Below are positions 1-6,020 of a stretch of 8,512 nt of DNA, one piece after another (the stretch's first letter is position 1; each line of letters starts with the position of its first letter). Source of the stretch: Kordiimonadaceae bacterium. GTDB taxonomy: Bacteria; Pseudomonadota; Alphaproteobacteria; Sphingomonadales; Kordiimonadaceae. The stretch is from positions 1 to 8,512 of the forward strand of contig JAESTR010000131.1 in assembly GCA_016763495.1 (NCBI GenBank), given 5' to 3'. The position numbers and the translations under genes are program-made. The notes under the pieces were generated by a model. The model had not been told where the DNA came from. It ran no database searches and worked only from the letters and a program-made list of their open reading frames with translations.

Positions 1-244
1 AAGGCATACAGATTGCCTCAGCTCCACTGGTTTCCAATTTCTGACAACACTCTTGTAAATATGGCAGCGGATCAGCTCCTCGCCCAAGTAGATAGTTGGT
101 CCTGTCCGGTATTTGAGGGGCCATCTCAATGATGAGGGGGATATGGTCTTGGTCACGATTAGCGGGCGTTAGCGCGATGATTTTATTCAAGAAGTCCACT
201 GTTGCAGCGGGCCCCATACCACCAATTATGCCTATTTTTTTCAT
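1..244 (-). CDS. Aspartate/glutamate racemase family protein, N-terminal part (runs off window)
   Basis: Reading leftward from ATG at 244-242, the frame is open for 81 codons to the window edge. The protein begins MKKIGIIGGMGPAATVDF, the glycine-rich N-terminal signature of the aspartate racemase branch of the Asp/Glu/hydantoin racemase superfamily. These are cytosolic, cofactor-independent enzymes that use two cysteines to invert an amino acid. The visible part also has the family-like stretch P-L-I-I-E-M-A-P-Q-I-P-D-R. The second half, with the second catalytic cysteine, lies outside the window, so completeness and substrate cannot be judged. The start is supported by a GAAAGGAA ribosome-binding sequence about 6 nt upstream. 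It is divergent from the DUF2147 gene across a 326-nt region carrying CRP-like dyads. Members of this family also include other racemases and isomerases, so amino-acid racemase activity is a family inference. Confidence 0.85.
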   Translation of the reverse strand, partial: MKKIGIIGGMGPAATVDFLNKIIALTPANRDQDHIPLIIEMAPQIPDRTNYLLGRGADPLPYLQECCQKLETSGAEAICMP

Positions 245-353
245 ATGATTTCCTTTCAAAACGGTTAGCTACGGAGCGGCGGGCACTCGTTACACCTCTC
301 AATGCTAGGGCTTTAAATAAGGCGCTATAGTGTGGGGCGGGGTGACGTTCAGG

Positions 354-369
354 TGTAAGATGCCCGACA
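354..369. promoter_or_regulatory. CRP-like dyad, site A (TGTAA-N6-CGACA)
   Basis: The right arm is a perfect CGACA and the left arm TGTAA matches TGTCG at three of five positions (8/10 over both arms). It is the weakest of the five related dyads. It lies 110 nt upstream of the racemase start codon, with a weak -10-like hexamer 24 nt away on the racemase side, so it could serve the leftward promoter. Confidence 0.4.
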
Positions 370-426
370 GTCGTATCGTATTTTCTCTGTTGGCAGGCGG
401 TCCTAGAGTTGGCAGGGCAGCAATGG

Positions 427-442
427 TGTCGATTTTCAGACA
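427..442. promoter_or_regulatory. CRP-like dyad, site B (TGTCG-N6-AGACA)
   Basis: Arms TGTCG and AGACA match the consensus TGTCG-N6-CGACA at 9/10 positions. It lies 27 nt (start to start) upstream of site C, in the same control region. It may be a second, more distal site for the DUF2147 promoter, or be shared with the racemase promoter. Confidence 0.5.
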
Positions 443-453
443 AAATTCATTGG

Positions 454-469
454 TGTCGGTTCGGCGACA
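454..469. promoter_or_regulatory. CRP-like dyad, site C (TGTCG-N6-CGACA)
   Basis: Both arms are perfect (TGTCG, CGACA) with a 6-nt centre GTTCGG. The geometry equals that of CRP sites (TGTGA-N6-TCACA). It lies about 100 nt upstream of the DUF2147 start, with a -10-like GATACT 24 nt downstream. This places it near the position where a CRP-type activator overlaps the -35 region. Confidence 0.6.
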
Positions 470-570
470 ATTGGTTTTTTAAAAACGTGTTTTGATACTG
501 GCTATAGACAAATGGCGAGCCTTAGATATTGGTCGCCGGATAGGTCGCGTTTAGTGACATGGAGTGCGGT

Positions 571-1050
571 ATGAAAAATCTGTTTTTGGGACTGTTGTTA
601 TTTGCTTCTGTGGGGGCTAACGCGGCTTCTATGAGTGCAAAGCACGCCTTTGAGGGATTATATTGGGATAAAAACAGGGCGACTATTATCCAGCTATCAC
701 GAACCAAAGACAGTATAGACGGCCGAACTGTGTGGAGGAAAAATGGCGGAGGACAGGTGGATGTCAAAAATCCTGACGAAGAGCTGCGTAGTCGGCCGCT
801 TGTCGGGATGGTTTTCTTGCAAGGCTTTGAATATTCCGCAAGGAAAAACCGTTGGAATAATGGCTCAGTCTATGATCCCAATAACGGCAAAACATATGAT
901 GCAAAGCTCTCTCTTGATAAAGGAGGGGAAACACTGGAAATGCGCGGCTATATCGGGATCTCTCTTTTTGGGCGCACAGCCAAGTTTACGCGTGTTGAGC
1001 AAGGGGAAATTCCTGCTCAATTGAAGACCTTTTTGGCGGCGGTTAAATAG
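571..1050 (+). CDS. DUF2147 family secreted protein
   Basis: The 159-residue product starts with a Sec signal peptide: MKN, a hydrophobic core LFLGLLLFASVG, and a likely cleavage after A-N-A near residue 18. The mature part has the DUF2147 pattern in order: G-L-Y-W-D near the start, a basic/aromatic T-V-W-R segment, N-P-D-E-E-L-R-S-R-P-L-V-G, then W-N-N-G-S-V-Y-D-P-N-N-G-K-T-Y, and R-G-Y-I-G-I-S-L-F-G-R-T near the C terminus. Family members are small periplasmic or envelope beta-rich proteins of about 120-160 residues with no established activity. An in-frame ATG exists at 559, but 571 is preferred: GGAG at 561-564 sits 6 nt before it, and the signal peptide then begins normally. The gene is downstream of dyads B and C, so it may belong to the same regulon. 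Its role with the neighbouring catabolic genes is not known. Confidence 0.88.
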   Translation: MKNLFLGLLLFASVGANAASMSAKHAFEGLYWDKNRATIIQLSRTKDSIDGRTVWRKNGGGQVDVKNPDEELRSRPLVGMVFLQGFEYSARKNRWNNGSVYDPNNGKTYDAKLSLDKGGETLEMRGYIGISLFGRTAKFTRVEQGEIPAQLKTFLAAVK

Positions 1051-1133
1051 CTGCGCCAATTTTTCATTGAATTACAATGCGACTACCGTGACGCTGACGG
1101 GATTTAGTTCTGTCAGGTGTCGCTGGCGGTTGG

Positions 1134-1160
1134 CCCAAGAAATGAAGCTGCTTCCTTGGG
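1134..1160. promoter_or_regulatory. Two-part inverted repeat upstream of the aldolase gene
   Basis: CCCAAG (1134-1139) pairs with CTTGGG (1155-1160), and inside it GAAGC (1144-1148) pairs with GCTTC (1150-1154) around a single T. The only interruption is a 4-nt AAAT bulge on the left side. No T-run follows, so it does not look like an intrinsic terminator. It lies 52 nt before the aldolase start and could be an operator or a leader hairpin. Confidence 0.35.
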
Positions 1161-1211
1161 CACATACTTATTGCAAGAGGTAGGTCGCTTCAAAGGACAG
1201 GAATTTATATC

Positions 1212-1994
1212 ATGAGCACATGTACTTTACTGGACCGTTTGAACGCAGGGGAAACTGTGTTCGGGCTATTCTCCCCATACTCAGATGTGTGCCTAGCGCA
1301 AATGGCTGCATCTACCGGTGCGGATTTTATTATTTTTGATGCTGAACATGGGTATGTGAGCGATCTTGATATCCCGGGTTTGGCGTTAGCGGCTGAGCGA
1401 GAGGACTGTACAGCCTTGGTGCGTGTACCGCAAATTGAACCGCGCACTATTGGCCGGTTTTTGGACAATGGAGCGGCAGGTATTGTTGCGCCGATGGTTA
1501 ACTCTGCGGCGGATGCAAAAGCGCTAAAAGAAGCACTTTATTATCCTCCTAAAGGATCGCGTGGTTTAGCGCCGACTAAAAACATGGGTTTTGTTCTGGG
1601 GGATGCAGTGGCCACACAAATTTTGCAGGCAAATAATAGTGTTTTAAGTATCGCTCAAATCGAGACAAAAGAAGCCGTTGAGAATTTGGATGAGATTTTG
1701 ATGGATGAAAATTTAAATGTGATTTTTGTTGGCCCAGCGGACCTGTCTACTAGCCTTGGGCATGCGATGGATTTTGATAACCCGATGGTGATTTCCACAC
1801 TTATGGAAGTAGCGCAGAAGGTGAACGCCAGCGATAAACACTTAGGAATTCTAGCACAAACCTCTGAGCAAATTCAAATGACCCATATGATGGGTGCGCG
1901 GTTCATTGCTGGTTATATCGACACAGTGATTAGCACTGGCTGCCAGAGTTATTTGACAGGTGCGCGGACGGTGATTGAGCAGCAGGGTGGCTAA
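1212..1994 (+). CDS. HpcH/HpaI family class II aldolase
   Basis: The 260-residue cytosolic protein fits the HpcH/HpaI aldolase family (usual length 250-270), divalent-metal enzymes that cleave 2-keto-3-deoxy or 4-hydroxy-2-oxo acids to pyruvate plus an aldehyde. Family landmarks are in order. F-D-A-E-H-G at 42-47 has the general-base histidine H46. R-V-P at 71-73 has the pyruvate-binding arginine R71. A-P-M-V lies at 93-96 and G-S-R-G at 115-118. Q-I-E at 149-151 carries metal ligand E151. G-P-A-D-L-S at 174-179 carries metal ligand D177. All key residues are present, so it should be active. AGGA at 1199-1202 precedes the ATG by 9 nt. The gene follows DUF2147 in the same direction after 161 nt. 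Its TAA overlaps the TAG of the convergent Crp-family gene. The exact substrate is not determined; 2-keto-3-deoxy sugar acids are the likeliest, given the dehydratase nearby. Confidence 0.93.
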   Translation: MSTCTLLDRLNAGETVFGLFSPYSDVCLAQMAASTGADFIIFDAEHGYVSDLDIPGLALAAEREDCTALVRVPQIEPRTIGRFLDNGAAGIVAPMVNSAADAKALKEALYYPPKGSRGLAPTKNMGFVLGDAVATQILQANNSVLSIAQIETKEAVENLDEILMDENLNVIFVGPADLSTSLGHAMDFDNPMVISTLMEVAQKVNASDKHLGILAQTSEQIQMTHMMGARFIAGYIDTVISTGCQSYLTGARTVIEQQGG

Positions 1995-2722
1995 TCCACG
2001 GCATCGGGTTCGTGGTAAGGAATTAGTTCGTCTTCGCCTAATTCCTCTTGAGTCGCTTCTATGTCGGTAATTATCAGACCGTTTGTTGTACTTTGAATGA
2101 GACCGTCATTTTCAATGTTTTGAATCTCTGTGTTCACGCTTTGCCGCGAGTATCCCACCCACTTCCCCATGTCGGTTTGAGAGAGCTTAAAGTTAATTTT
2201 AATGGTGCCATCAACGCTTTCCCCATGCGCTTTTGCAAGCAGATAGAGCCGCCGTAGAATTCTTGTTCGTAGGGGGAAGCTGGATACTTCTGCGCCTAGC
2301 TGAAGCGACATTCTGAAGCGCCGGGATACTAGCTGTAGGAGGTTTTCTGTAATCTCCGGAAATTGTTGTCGCAGGGTTTGGAATGTAGGTTTTGTTAGTG
2401 TGCGAAGGGTGCAATCACCGTAGGCCGATGCTGAGTTTGACCTTGGCAGACCATCGATCAAGCCTTGCTCACCAACACAATCATTGGGGCCAAAAATAGT
2501 TACGAGGGATTCTTCTCCGTCAATAGACAGGTGCGTTATCAAAACTTGGCCCGTAACGATCTCATACAGGATGGTGCTGTCTTCGCCTTGGCGAAATATT
2601 GCCTGCTTGTTTTCTACACTTTTGAGCTGCATGACATCTCGGACGGCGGCACGTACATGCTGTGATAAATTATGTATCCACCCACCTCCGGTTATATCGC
2701 TCATTTTTTGCCAATCAATCAT
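1991..2722 (-). CDS. Crp/Fnr family transcriptional regulator
   Basis: The 243-residue protein has the CRP layout. A cyclic-nucleotide-binding beta-roll spans about residues 25-115, a long dimerisation helix about 112-145, and a C-terminal winged helix-turn-helix about 175-220. The phosphate-binding cassette G-E-Q-G-L-I-D-G-L-P-R-S (84-95) keeps the Gly-Glu and Arg-Ser that bind cAMP in CRP, so a cyclic nucleotide ligand is plausible. No FNR-type cysteine cluster is seen. In the recognition helix (Y191-S-R-Q-S-V-N-T198) CRP Arg180 is kept as R193, but Glu181 becomes Q194 and Arg185 becomes T198, which predicts changed DNA specificity. The frame is open up to an ATG at 2923, but the start at 2722 gives normal family length and has AGGAG 10 nt upstream. 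The C terminus is an acidic tail. It is divergent from the dehydratase gene and is the likely local regulator. Confidence 0.92.
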   Translation of the reverse strand: MIDWQKMSDITGGGWIHNLSQHVRAAVRDVMQLKSVENKQAIFRQGEDSTILYEIVTGQVLITHLSIDGEESLVTIFGPNDCVGEQGLIDGLPRSNSASAYGDCTLRTLTKPTFQTLRQQFPEITENLLQLVSRRFRMSLQLGAEVSSFPLRTRILRRLYLLAKAHGESVDGTIKINFKLSQTDMGKWVGYSRQSVNTEIQNIENDGLIQSTTNGLIITDIEATQEELGEDELIPYHEPDAVD

Positions 2723-2833
2723 GCTGAACTTGCTCCTAGTATATTGAATTTTTTCGTAAAAACCAGCGTACCTTGCGGTAGGCAGAGGATGCCCAGTGCT
2801 GGGGCAGGTCAAATGTTTGCTGGTGGCGTATAT

Positions 2834-2845
2834 TGTAACTTTACA
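2834..2845. promoter_or_regulatory. 12-bp palindrome TGTAA-CT-TTACA
   Basis: It is a perfect 5-bp inverted repeat with a 2-nt centre, 20 nt upstream of dyad D. Its spacing (N2) differs from the N6 of the CRP-like dyads, so it could be the site of another regulator, or its TTTACA (2840-2845) could act as a -35 element. The function is not known. Confidence 0.3.
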
Positions 2846-2864
2846 GAGCGTTTTTTTCTGGGCC

Positions 2865-2880
2865 TGTCGGCTAAGCGAGA
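2865..2880. promoter_or_regulatory. CRP-like dyad, site D (TGTCG-N6-CGAGA)
   Basis: Arms TGTCG and CGAGA match the consensus at 9/10 positions. Over all 16 bases it agrees with site E, upstream of the receptor, at 13 positions. It is centred about 74 nt upstream of the dehydratase start, in the promoter region shared with the Crp-family gene, so it could control the dehydratase and also give autoregulation. Confidence 0.5.
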
Positions 2881-2946
2881 CCTCTGCCGCCTGGAAGCGC
2901 CTAATTTTATGCCGAACATGCAAACAACGGCGAAAGGCCCAGCACC

Positions 2947-4590
2947 ATGACAGTGAAAAAGAGCGCAGTGCTTTATCAAAGTGGTAACCCTGTGATGGAC
3001 ATTTTTAGGGACGGTTTGTTTCGTGGTGTGGGCATGGAAACCAAAGAGATGAAAAAAAAGCCACTCATCGCTATTGCAAACTCACACTCGGAGCTAACAA
3101 CAGGGCATTCGCATCTGTCGCAGTTAGCTGACAGGGTGAAGGCAGGTGTGTTGGCCGCCGGCGGTGAGGTTGTTGAATTTAATGTGCCCGCGCCCTGCGA
3201 TGGTATTGCAATGGGCCATGACGGAATGCGATATATTTTGGCGCAGCGCGACTTGATCGCGGATGTTGTGGAAACGCATGTGAGGTCGCAGCGGTTTGAT
3301 GGTTTGGTGATGATCGCCAGCTGCGATAAAATAAATCCCGCCATGATGATGGCTGCGGCGCGGCTTGATATGCCCTCTATATATTTGGCGGGCGGGCCGG
3401 GCATGTATGATATTCGCAATAAGGCTGGATACACGGGAAGTATTGATCATGGCGATTATATGGATGACCCGGAAAACCTCCATGCAACAGTCACTTGTGC
3501 CAGTTGTGGGGCGTGTGAAATTATGGGCACGGCAAACACATTCCAGTGCCTAGCAGAAGCAATGGGTATTTGTTTACCTGGCTCATCTAACGTTCCCGCA
3601 TTTCATTCTGATAAACTGATTTACGCGCGAAAAACTGGCGAACGCATCGTACAGATGGTGGATGAAAACCTGACTTTCGGGAAAGTCGTCACTAAAGCCG
3701 CATTGATCAATGCGGTTGTTATGAATATGGCGATTGGTGGTTCAACGAATACAACATTGCATTTGCCCGCCATTGCACACAGCTTGGGGCTGGAGCTGCC
3801 GTTATCGGTTTTCGAAGAGTACAGCCGTAAGGTTCCCACCTTGTTGGCAATAAGCCCAAATGGACCTTGGGGTGTTACGGACATGTGGGCGGCTGGCGGT
3901 ATGCCTGCAGTTCTTAAGGTTATGCAGGATGATTTAGATTTGACCTGTTTGAGTGTAGCTGGTTGTACAATTGGGGATATTGTTGCGGGTGCTAAAATAA
4001 CCAATGAGCAAGTTATACCAGCGAGAGATAAGCCATTTCGCCATGACGGCGGTATCGCTGTTTTGACAGGGAACCTTGCGCCAGAAGGGTCAGTTATTAA
4101 GCAGGCTGGCGTTAGGCCAGACCAAATGCTGTTCACTGGAGAAGCCATTTGTTTTGATACTGAAGAAGCAGCAATGGCGGCCATTTTCGAAAATAAAATA
4201 AAGAAGTTTCATGTGATTGTACTGCGTTATCTAGGGCCTCAAGGGGCCCCTGGAATGCCAGAGATGTTAGGCATTACGGCTGCTGTGAAAATGGGTGGAT
4301 TACAGGCGGCAGTTATTACTGATGGGCGCTTTTCAGGCGGTACATCCGGACCAAGCGTGGGGCATATTTCACCTGAAGCATCTCGCGGTGGGCCAATAGC
4401 CGCTGTGGAGGATGGCGATATGATCACGATTGATGTACAGGCCCGTTCGCTAACGCTAGAAGTGGCACCGTCCGTAATCGAGGCGCGTCTAAAATCGTTG
4501 ACACCCGTGGTTAAAGATGTGCCGCGTGGTTTCCTTGGGCGATATAGGAAACATGTTTCATCCGCTACTACGGGCGCCGTACTCGACTGA
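2947..4590 (+). CDS. IlvD/Edd family dehydratase (divergent paralogue)
   Basis: This 547-residue cytosolic enzyme is of the family that includes dihydroxy-acid dehydratase, 6-phosphogluconate dehydratase and sugar-acid dehydratases. These remove water from a 2,3-dihydroxy acid to give a 2-keto-3-deoxy acid, using an Fe-S cluster and Mg2+. Candidate cluster cysteines are C84 (P-C-D-G-I-A-M-G-H), C126 (S-C-D-K) and C190 (C-G-A-C). K128 of the C-D-K motif is the usual carbamylated Mg ligand. The C-terminal T-D-G-R-F-S-G-G-T-S-G-P-S (458-470) carries the serine-rich active-site loop, followed by G-H-I-S-P-E-A. Odd features are the segment C-E-I-M-G-T-A-N, where E. coli IlvD has C-S-G-M-F-T-A-N, and the absence of the N-terminal A-P-H-R motif of IlvD. 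With an aldolase and a TonB receptor nearby and no isoleucine/valine genes, a catabolic sugar-acid or hydroxy-acid role is more likely than branched-chain amino acid synthesis. The substrate is unknown. Confidence 0.9.
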   Translation: MTVKKSAVLYQSGNPVMDIFRDGLFRGVGMETKEMKKKPLIAIANSHSELTTGHSHLSQLADRVKAGVLAAGGEVVEFNVPAPCDGIAMGHDGMRYILAQRDLIADVVETHVRSQRFDGLVMIASCDKINPAMMMAAARLDMPSIYLAGGPGMYDIRNKAGYTGSIDHGDYMDDPENLHATVTCASCGACEIMGTANTFQCLAEAMGICLPGSSNVPAFHSDKLIYARKTGERIVQMVDENLTFGKVVTKAALINAVVMNMAIGGSTNTTLHLPAIAHSLGLELPLSVFEEYSRKVPTLLAISPNGPWGVTDMWAAGGMPAVLKVMQDDLDLTCLSVAGCTIGDIVAGAKITNEQVIPARDKPFRHDGGIAVLTGNLAPEGSVIKQAGVRPDQMLFTGEAICFDTEEAAMAAIFENKIKKFHVIVLRYLGPQGAPGMPEMLGITAAVKMGGLQAAVITDGRFSGGTSGPSVGHISPEASRGGPIAAVEDGDMITIDVQARSLTLEVAPSVIEARLKSLTPVVKDVPRGFLGRYRKHVSSATTGAVLD

Positions 4591-4599
4591 TAAATATCT

Positions 4600-4635
4600 A
4601 AACGCACTGCTGTCGGTTTGCGGTTTAATTTTTTT
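4600..4635 (+). terminator. Possible weak intrinsic terminator after the dehydratase gene
   Basis: AAACGCA (4600-4606) can pair with TGCGGTTT (4619-4626) if one G is bulged, and a run of seven T residues follows at 4629-4635. The stem is short and AT-tipped, so strength is doubtful. The position 10 nt past the dehydratase stop fits a terminator. Confidence 0.35.
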
Positions 4636-4642
4636 AAAAGGG

Positions 4643-4658
4643 TGTCGGCTAGACGACA
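4643..4658. promoter_or_regulatory. CRP-like dyad, site E (TGTCG-N6-CGACA)
   Basis: Both arms are perfect and the centre is GCTAGA, giving an almost complete 16-bp palindrome around CTAG. It lies 120 nt upstream of the receptor ATG and just past the possible dehydratase terminator, where a promoter for the receptor would be expected. No strong -10 hexamer was found at the matching distance. Confidence 0.6.
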
Positions 4659-4778
4659 GGGGTAGGCGCCAACTCCAAATACCTTCATCCAATACCAGTG
4701 GTGAGGAAGCCCTAGCGGCATCATTTAAAAACGCCCATGAGGTGACTGGTCTGGATTAATAAACCGGGGAGAAGAAAA

Positions 4779-6020
4779 ATGATTAAAAATGATAGGATTA
4801 GCCAAGCAAATAGCCTGGGGGCATCTACGCTCTTAAGTTCAATCTTGCTAGCAACAAGTCCTTTGGTTGCACAAGACAGCGCTGCTAGTGATGATGCTCT
4901 GGAGCTTGAAGAGGTAGTTGTTGTTGGCTCCTACTTTAAGTCCACTAACTTTACATCAAAGGCGCCCTTGTCGATTATGTCGGCAGATGAGCTAGAGCAG
5001 AATGGTATCAATGATATTGGTGACTTGGTGCGCTTCCAGCCTTCTTTATCCTCATCTTTTGTCAATGGGTCGTTTAATGCAGGCGGTTCGGTTGGAGCAG
5101 CTCGGGTGCGTGTGCGTAACCTAAGTACATTGGTGTTACTGAATGGTCGGCGTCAGGTCTCTACTGGTACGGCGAGCGGAGAAGTTGACGTTAACAGTCT
5201 TGTACCTAAAATTGCTATCCAGCGCGTAGAAATACTTAAAGACGGCGCAGCGTCTTTGTACGGGGCTGATGCTGTGGGCGGTGTGGTTAACTTTGTAACT
5301 GACCGTAATTTTGTCGGCTTGGAATTGGAGGGCGGTTATTCAAGTGTTACTGAAGGCGCGTATGACGACTATACGGTCGAAGCCAAGTTCGGCGAGCAGT
5401 TTGGGGACCTGCACCTGATGGCGGCAGTGTCATACTTTGACCGCGGCCAGTTGAACGGCGAAGACCGTTCGTTTACGCGGGATGCTGGCAACATTGGCAT
5501 TGGTTATCCTATGACGTTCTTTATTCCTGCGGCTTTTGGGGCAGCACCAGTGGTTGAAGGTCAGTGTGGCGAACTAGCGGACACTGCATTGCGGCCGGCC
5601 GCACCGGTTGCCTTTACAACATTGCCTGGAGGGCTTGGCACATTACCTGCGATTTGTGACATCGCGATTGCCCCCTATCAGGGGCTGGTGGCTTCATCCG
5701 AAAGAATTCAAGGCTATGCCACTGCCACGTATGATGTGAATGAAGACCTGCAGATTTTTGCAGAAGTAGCATACGCTAATGTGCACTCTAATTTACACAG
5801 CCCGGCATCCTTGCCACTGCAAGATGCCTCCAATCCTCTGTTCATACCTGGTTCGCATCCGCAAAATCCATTTGCACCGATAAGCGGTGGTGCTGATATT
5901 TTTGCGATTGGCTTTCCTTTCTTGCAAATTGGCCCCGATAGAGGCCTGCGTGCAGACATTGATATGGTGCTACGGGTGCCTCGGGTATGGTGTCGGATTG
6001 GTCTTGGGATGTTAGTTTAA
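4779..6020 (+). pseudogene. TonB-dependent receptor, 5' part up to a frameshift
   Basis: This frame encodes the first part of an outer-membrane TonB-dependent receptor. An N-terminal signal peptide of about 32 residues (hydrophobic segment near 16-30, ending L-V-A-Q) is followed by a TonB-box-like E-E-V-V-V-V-G at 44-50. The plug domain covers about residues 58-175, with A-R-V-R-V-R-N-L, L-V-L-L-N-G-R-R and the typical I-Q-R-V-E-I-L-K-D-G-A-A-S-L-Y-G-A-D-A-V-G-G-V-V-N-F. The first barrel strands and long loops follow. True homology ends near residue 395. The last ~18 codons are out of frame and run to TAA at 6018-6020, while the barrel continues in another frame from about 5963. The start has GGGGAG 7 nt upstream. 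Substrate class is unknown; its position beside dehydratase and aldolase genes suggests a sugar-derived or hydroxy-acid compound. Confidence 0.88.
5963..5986 (+). other. Frameshift point in the TonB-dependent receptor
   Basis: The upstream frame codes for receptor up to about D-I-D-M-V. The frame one base earlier is open only from 5963 (a TGA precedes it at 5960-5962) and continues as G-A-S-G-M-V-S-D-W-S-W-D-V-S, a typical barrel strand. A single-base deletion between roughly 5963 and 5975, or a sequencing error in the short G runs there, explains it. The downstream frame has no ribosome-binding site at its first ATG (5987). Confidence 0.8.

Larger units (their letters stand above)
245..570. 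promoter_or_regulatory. Divergent control region between racemase and DUF2147 genes
   Basis: No credible gene lies in this 326-nt stretch. It holds three dyads of the pattern TGT-N10-ACA, at 354-369, 427-442 and 454-469, described separately. A possible rightward promoter is TTGGTT (471-476) with GATACT (494-499) at 17-nt spacing. A weak leftward one has a -10-like TATAGC at 329-324 on the minus strand. An AT-rich run lies at 475-486. The promoter hexamers are weak matches and are inference; the dyads are the firmer signal. Confidence 0.5.
2723..2946. promoter_or_regulatory. Divergent control region between Crp-family regulator and dehydratase
   Basis: This 224-nt region separates two divergent genes. 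It holds the CRP-like dyad D (2865-2880) and a short palindrome TGTAA-CT-TTACA (2834-2845). It ends with the dehydratase ribosome-binding sequence AAAGG at 2933-2937, 9 nt before its ATG. A weak -10-like TTTTAT at 2905-2910 lies 24 nt downstream of dyad D. No convincing promoter for the regulator was identified. Confidence 0.5.

Noticed and set aside
183..443. 86-codon minus-strand frame between the racemase and DUF2147
   Set aside because: Its C-terminal part overlaps the racemase start in another frame, and its N-terminal part covers the dyad-rich control region. It has no family resemblance and no ribosome-binding site.
559..570. Upstream in-frame ATG for the DUF2147 gene
   Set aside because: It would add M-E-C-G before the signal peptide and lacks a good ribosome-binding site. 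GGAG at 561-564 fits the ATG at 571.
2738..2743. TATACT on the minus strand as the -10 of the regulator promoter
   Set aside because: It touches the ribosome-binding sequence at 2737-2733, so transcription would begin after it, and no matching -35 was found.
2723..2923. N-terminal extension of the Crp-family protein to a 310-residue product
   Set aside because: The extension has no domain character, exceeds family length and would cover the shared control region. AGGAG before the ATG at 2722 supports the shorter form.
2976..3483. Minus-strand frames inside the dehydratase gene
   Set aside because: They are antisense to the conserved cluster-cysteine region of the dehydratase and show no family features.
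4517..4759. 80-codon plus-strand frame between dehydratase and receptor
   Set aside because: It starts inside the dehydratase gene in another frame, covers the possible terminator and dyad E, and its product resembles no known family.
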